Positions 57,333 to 64,000 of a stretch of DNA of 64,000 nucleotides are shown in pieces. The first letter of the stretch is position 1, and each line of letters begins with the position of its first letter. The translations under genes and the position numbers were made by a program. Below the pieces are notes generated by a model that ran no database searches, was not told the origin of the DNA, and saw only the letters and a list, made by a program, of their open reading frames with translations. This DNA comes from Rhizobium sp. Root1334 (lineage in GTDB: Bacteria; Pseudomonadota; Alphaproteobacteria; Rhizobiales; Rhizobiaceae): NCBI RefSeq assembly GCF_001426665.1, contig NZ_LMEY01000027.1:267744-331743 (forward strand). Direction: 5' to 3'.

Positions 57333-58592
57333 ATGGAAAAACGCACCCAGCCCCTCGCCCGTGATGCAATGGCCTACGTCCTTGCCGGCGGCCGCGGAAG
57401 CCGCCTGAAGGAACTGACCGATCGCCGCGCCAAGCCTGCGGTCTATTTCGGCGGCAAGGCCCGCATCATCGATTTCGCGCTCTCCAACGCGCTGAATTCC
57501 GGTATCCGCCGCATCGGCGTCGCGACCCAGTACAAGGCGCATTCGCTGATCCGCCACCTGCAGCGCGGCTGGAACTTCCTGCGCCCGGAGCGTAACGAAA
57601 GTTTCGACATCCTGCCCGCCTCCCAGCGCGTCTCCGAGACGCAATGGTATGAAGGCACCGCCGACGCCGTCTATCAGAACATCGATATCATCGAGGATCA
57701 TGGTGTCGAATACATGGTCATCCTGGCCGGCGACCATGTCTACAAGATGGACTATGAACTCATGCTGCAGCAGCATGTCGATTCCGGTGCCGACGTCACC
57801 ATCGGTTGCCTGGAAGTGCCGCGCATGGAAGCGACCGGCTTCGGCGTCATGCATGTGGATGACAAGGACCAGATCATCGCTTTCGTCGAAAAGCCAGCCG
57901 ACCCTCCGGGCATTCCCGGCAATCCGGAGATGGCGCTGGCCTCGATGGGCATCTATGTCTTCCACACCAAGTTCCTGATGGATGTGCTGCGCCGCGACGC
58001 CGCCGATCCGACATCGAGCCGCGACTTCGGCAAGGACATCATTCCCTACATCGTCCAGCACGGCAAAGCCGTCGCCCACCGCTTCAACCAGTCCTGCGTC
58101 CGCTCCGATTTCGAGCGCGAAGCCTATTGGCGCGATGTCGGCACGATCGATGCCTACTGGCAGGCCAATATCGACCTCACCCACGTCACCCCGGAACTCG
58201 ACATTTACGACGGCACCTGGCCGATCTGGACATTCGCCGAGATCAAGCCGCCGGCAAAATTCGTCCATGACGATGAAAATCGCCGCGGGTCCGCCACCTC
58301 CTCGCTGGTATCAGGCGACTGCATCATTTCCGGCGCATCCTTGAACCGCTCCATGTTGTTTACCGGCGTCCGGGTGAATTCCTATTCCCGTCTCGATGGG
58401 GCAGTCATCCTGCCGAACGTCAAGATCGGCCGGCACACCCAGCTCAGCAACGTCGTCATCGACAGCCGCGTCGTCATCCCGGAAGGCCTCGTCGTCGGTG
58501 AGGATCCGGAATTCGATGCCAAGCGCTTCCGCCGCTCGGAAAACGGCATCTGCCTGATCACCCAGGCGATGATCGACAAGCTGGATCTGTGA
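57333..58592 (+). CDS. glgC: glucose-1-phosphate adenylyltransferase
   Basis: GlgC makes ADP-glucose, the committed and allosterically regulated step of glycogen synthesis. The 419-residue protein has the nucleotide motif [25 protein letters not shown]-type [10 protein letters not shown] and the left-handed beta-helix repeats in the last third ([32 protein letters not shown]). It starts 121 bp after glgB, after GGGAGGAAA, so it may have its own promoter. Its stop overlaps the GTG alternative start of glgA. Confidence 0.97.
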   Translation: MEKRTQPLARDAMAYVLAGGRGSRLKELTDRRAKPAVYFGGKARIIDFALSNALNSGIRRIGVATQYKAHSLIRHLQRGWNFLRPERNESFDILPASQRVSETQWYEGTADAVYQNIDIIEDHGVEYMVILAGDHVYKMDYELMLQQHVDSGADVTIGCLEVPRMEATGFGVMHVDDKDQIIAFVEKPADPPGIPGNPEMALASMGIYVFHTKFLMDVLRRDAADPTSSRDFGKDIIPYIVQHGKAVAHRFNQSCVRSDFEREAYWRDVGTIDAYWQANIDLTHVTPELDIYDGTWPIWTFAEIKPPAKFVHDDENRRGSATSSLVSGDCIISGASLNRSMLFTGVRVNSYSRLDGAVILPNVKIGRHTQLSNVVIDSRVVIPEGLVVGEDPEFDAKRFRRSENGICLITQAMIDKLDL

Positions 58593-58594
58593 GC

Positions 58595-61667
<3,073 letters not shown>

Positions 61668-61692
61668 CCGGATGAGGAGGCACCGCCTCGTT

Positions 61693-61742
61693 CCACCCTC
61701 CCCTTGAGGGGGAGGCTCGGCCCGCCGTGCCGGGGTGGGGTG
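61693..61742. repeat. GC-rich inverted-repeat element after pgm
   Basis: CCTCCCC (61697-61703) and GGGGAGG (61709-61715) form a tight hairpin, and downstream GGGGTGGGGTG can compete with the CCACCC arm. I recall this CCTCCCC/GGGGAGG, GGGTGGGGT pattern as a common dispersed element in rhizobial intergenic regions, which is from memory and not tested. Confidence 0.5.
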
Positions 61743-61804
61743 ACGCCCGGCGATGTTCCGAACCTTGGCAGATCGGAAATTGCAGCGCTGACCGCCGCCA
61801 GTCC

Positions 61805-62716
61805 TTACGCCACCGGCCGCCCGCTCGCCACTTCCAGGACCTGAAACCAGTCCTGCAGATCAAACTCGATCTCCACCGCCCGCGCCAGCGCCTTCACCCG
61901 CTCGGGATCCGTCGAGCCGATGATCGGCAGCGGTTTCGAAGGCAGCCGCAACAACCACGCCAGTGCGACCGTGCCCGGTCCCGAAACGCCATATTGGGCA
62001 GCAAGTGCGGTCAAGAGATCGACAAGCCGCGGGTTGCCTTTCTCCCGGTCGAACAGGCGTCCACCACCCAGCGGCGACCACGCCATCGGCGAGATCCCCA
62101 GACGCTGACAATCGTCCAGTGTTCCGTCGGTGAGCGGCGCCGTATGGCTGACCGAAAGCTCGATCTGGTTGGCGACGAGCGGGATGTTGAGCTTCGCTTG
62201 CAGAAGCGCGACCTGCGACGGCGTATAGTTCGAGACGCCGACCGCCCGCGTCTTGCCCTCCTTGACCAGTGCCTCCAACACCCCGGCCACCTCGGCCGCG
62301 TCCAGCAGCGGATCGGGCCGGTGCAGCAGCAGCAAATCCACATGATCGGTCTTCAGGTTGCGCAGCGAATTTTCCAGCGACAGGCGGATATGCCCGGCCG
62401 TGCTGTTATAGTGCTTGACCCGATGTTCCGGCCGAGCCGGGCCGGTCAGCGCGATGCCGCATTTCGTCACCAGCTCGATCCGGTTGCGCAGGTCCGGGCG
62501 GGTGGCCAACATCGCGCCGAACATCGCCTCGACGCGGTATCCCCCATAGATATCGGCATGGTCGATCGTGGTGATCCCGGCATCAAGGCATGTATCGACA
62601 GTGCGGGCAATCGAGGCGATTCCGCTCGTTTCCGGATTGCCGGCAATGCGAAACGCACCCCAGACCATTCTGGAAAATTCCGGGCCGTCGCGATGAAGCT
62701 TTATACGGAATGACAT
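61805..62716 (-). CDS. aldo/keto reductase, YdhF-like
   Basis: A 303-residue NADPH-dependent oxidoreductase of the aldo/keto reductase fold. TIDHADIYGGYRVE carries the catalytic Asp and Tyr, TKCGI the Lys (Lys85) and LLLLHRPDPL the His. GVSNYTPSQVALLQAKLNIPLVANQIELS and the C-terminal PIIGSTDPERVKALARAV cofactor region complete the family. It resembles the YdhF/COG4989 group; the substrate is unknown. The ATG at 62716 was chosen since upstream in-frame sequence is unlike the family. Confidence 0.9.
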   Translation of the reverse strand: MSFRIKLHRDGPEFSRMVWGAFRIAGNPETSGIASIARTVDTCLDAGITTIDHADIYGGYRVEAMFGAMLATRPDLRNRIELVTKCGIALTGPARPEHRVKHYNSTAGHIRLSLENSLRNLKTDHVDLLLLHRPDPLLDAAEVAGVLEALVKEGKTRAVGVSNYTPSQVALLQAKLNIPLVANQIELSVSHTAPLTDGTLDDCQRLGISPMAWSPLGGGRLFDREKGNPRLVDLLTALAAQYGVSGPGTVALAWLLRLPSKPLPIIGSTDPERVKALARAVEIEFDLQDWFQVLEVASGRPVA

Positions 62717-62880
62717 GATGCAGGGACACTCGCTCGGTGGTTTCTGAAACGGACAATGCAACGGCAGTTCCGCAACATATACCGGCACGGCAACGCCGAT
62801 ACAACGAAGGGTTATAGACGGGGGACACGAAGACGGAATAAGTTGCGATCGTTGCGAGATTCCGGCCGCTGGCAGATCAG

Positions 62881-63603
62881 ATGGAGACTGACATGACGTT
62901 GACCACCCCCAAACCATTGGCTTTCGTCCTTGGCTTCGGCCTCTTCCTTGCCGCGTTCGCCTTCGTCAACCTTCCGACCGTCAGCTTCGCCCAGACGGCG
63001 AACGAGCGGCTTGCCTTCCCCCGCGGCAAATCCGGCACCGTCGTGCGCGATACCATTCGCGGCTATGAAAGCGTCGAGTATCACGTCGACCTGTCGGCCG
63101 GCCAGCGGCTGACCGTCGATCTGCAGACCAGCAATGCCAGCAATTATTTCAACGTGACCGCCCCCGGCGCGGCCGAAGCCATGTTCGCCGGCTCCAGCGA
63201 GGGCAATCGTTTCCAGGCCAGGGTTCCCTCCAGTGGTGACTACAAGATCACCGTCTACCTGATGCGCAATGCCGCCCGGCGCAACGAGACGGCCCGTTAC
63301 ACCCTTTCAGTCAGCGCTACAGGCGCCGTCGCTGCCAAACCACAGCCGGGTGGCGATTATGCCGACGGCCTGTCCGGTGGACCCGACTGGTGGCAGGTGT
63401 CCGGCGTCTCCTCGAACGACACGCTGAACATCCGTACCCTGCCCTCGGCGCAGGGCCGCGTCGTCGCCCAGTTGGTCAACGGCGAATTGCTGCGCAACAT
63501 GGGTTGCCGCATGTCGGCCGGCCAGCGCTGGTGCCGCGTCTCCACCGAAGACGGCATCCGCGGCTGGGCCGCCGGCCGCTTCCTGCGCGAAGCCAGCCGG
63601 TAA
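62881..63603 (+). CDS. exported protein with C-terminal bacterial SH3 domain
   Basis: A 240-residue secreted or periplasmic protein. The signal peptide runs to about residue 38 (FVLGFGLFLAAFAFVNLPTVSFA before QTA). The middle (45-150) is a beta-rich domain resembling inhibitor-of-g-type-lysozyme or PPC-like folds (YEYHVDLSAGQRLTVDLQTSN, SGDYKITVYLMR). The C-terminal SH3b module is LNIRTLPSAQGRVVAQLVNGE ... GIRGWAAGRFLRE with two cysteines. Such proteins bind cell-wall or lipid partners; the specific role is not known. The ATG at 62893 is an alternative start. Confidence 0.82.
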   Translation: METDMTLTTPKPLAFVLGFGLFLAAFAFVNLPTVSFAQTANERLAFPRGKSGTVVRDTIRGYESVEYHVDLSAGQRLTVDLQTSNASNYFNVTAPGAAEAMFAGSSEGNRFQARVPSSGDYKITVYLMRNAARRNETARYTLSVSATGAVAAKPQPGGDYADGLSGGPDWWQVSGVSSNDTLNIRTLPSAQGRVVAQLVNGELLRNMGCRMSAGQRWCRVSTEDGIRGWAAGRFLREASR

Positions 63604-64000
63604 AGATCGCTTTGCGGACGGCTTGAAAGCCGCAGAAACCAGGCAGGCCGGCGCTGTTACCACTATTTCCGGCGGTCATCTCCGGCAAGGATTTTTTGGG
63701 GGGCCTCAAATCTCTCCGTCATGTCAGTCCTTGCAGCGGGGATGGCGGAGGAAATATCCATCCTCCCGGGTGCTAAAAAATCATCTCGCGTGAGCAGGAC
63801 AAAACGAGCATCTTCCCTTTAACGTCAAATACTTGTCGCCCAATCTCCTCTACGCCCGCGCACCCCAATCGCACCGAAAATCCCCGCGATCAAAACCTGT
63901 GTCATCATCATTGCGTCCTGTCATCGGCGAGACCGCTAGGCGTAGCGGTGAGACAGGGCCGGTGCCGGGTGGAGGACAGACGTAAGCCTTTGTCCGGTGG
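63604..64000. other. intergenic end of window with nested palindrome
   Basis: No gene is supported in these 397 bases. Near the end, CCTGTC (63917-63922) and GACAGG (63952-63957) enclose a perfect 7-bp hairpin ACCGCTA/TAGCGGT (63932-63949). This nested arrangement looks like a repeat element or a cruciform rather than a protein gene. Confidence 0.45.

Overview
The window looks like a chromosomal segment of an alphaproteobacterium of the order Hyphomicrobiales (Rhizobiales), most likely the Rhizobiaceae (Rhizobium/Agrobacterium group). The evidence is an Omp10-type lipoprotein, a CpdR response regulator next to ilvD and a tRNA-Val, a rhizobial-type homospermidine synthase, the compact glgP-glgB-glgC-glgA-pgm order, a small heat-shock gene with an apparent ROSE RNA thermometer and RpoH promoter, and uniformly GC-rich coding sequence. 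I see no insertion sequence, phage, plasmid function, integrase or CRISPR array. About 54 protein genes, one tRNA and one probable small RNA fill the window.

Layout. 0-7.6 kb: an alpha/beta hydrolase, homospermidine synthase (hss), Omp10 lipoprotein, an MmyB-type XRE regulator divergent from a small membrane protein, a periplasmic 5'-nucleotidase ending in LysM, and ferrochelatase (hemH). 7.5-9.4 kb: the minus-strand queC-queD-queE operon for 7-deazaguanine. 9.5-18 kb (envelope): an SPFH/NfeD pair, a beta-barrel outer-membrane protein behind an 85-nt foldable leader, galU, a MltB-type lytic transglycosylase, a DUF459 SGNH-like exported protein and a DegP protease. 18.3-24.6 kb: gltB-gltD glutamate synthase. 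25-31.1 kb: threonine aldolase, a LysR regulator divergent from an SBF-type transporter, an APH(3')-like kinase, Hsp20 and a lysophospholipase-like hydrolase.

31.1-36.6 kb: hisN-like phosphatase, a probable sRNA, an N-formylglutamate amidohydrolase homologue, cpdR, tRNA-Val(GAC), a small unknown protein and ilvD. 36.7-44.3 kb: small accessory enzymes (lipocalin-like, CDF transporter, methyltransferase, three VOC proteins, MarR regulator with palindromic operator, DUF899, DUF1579, FAD-linked oxidase). 44.4-51.1 kb: a three-gene set consisting of a transglutaminase-DUF2126 protein, an ATP-grasp/Alpha-E fusion and a second transglutaminase; this is the best candidate for a poorly described system. 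51.2-64 kb: a solitary TadG-like protein, the glycogen operon glgP-glgB-glgC-glgA-pgm, an aldo/keto reductase and an SH3-domain exported protein.

How they work together. The glg genes form a near-complete pathway between glucose-1-phosphate and glycogen: pgm supplies glucose-1-P, glgC activates it, glgA polymerises, glgB branches and glgP degrades. galU draws on the same glucose-1-P pool for surface polysaccharide. gltBD, ilvD, the hisN-like phosphatase and ltaE belong to amino-acid metabolism. DegP, Hsp20, the SPFH/NfeD pair and the lytic transglycosylase are envelope and protein-quality functions. Coordinates and starts were chosen by reading ribosome-binding sites and family lengths; functions rest on motif recognition without database searches.
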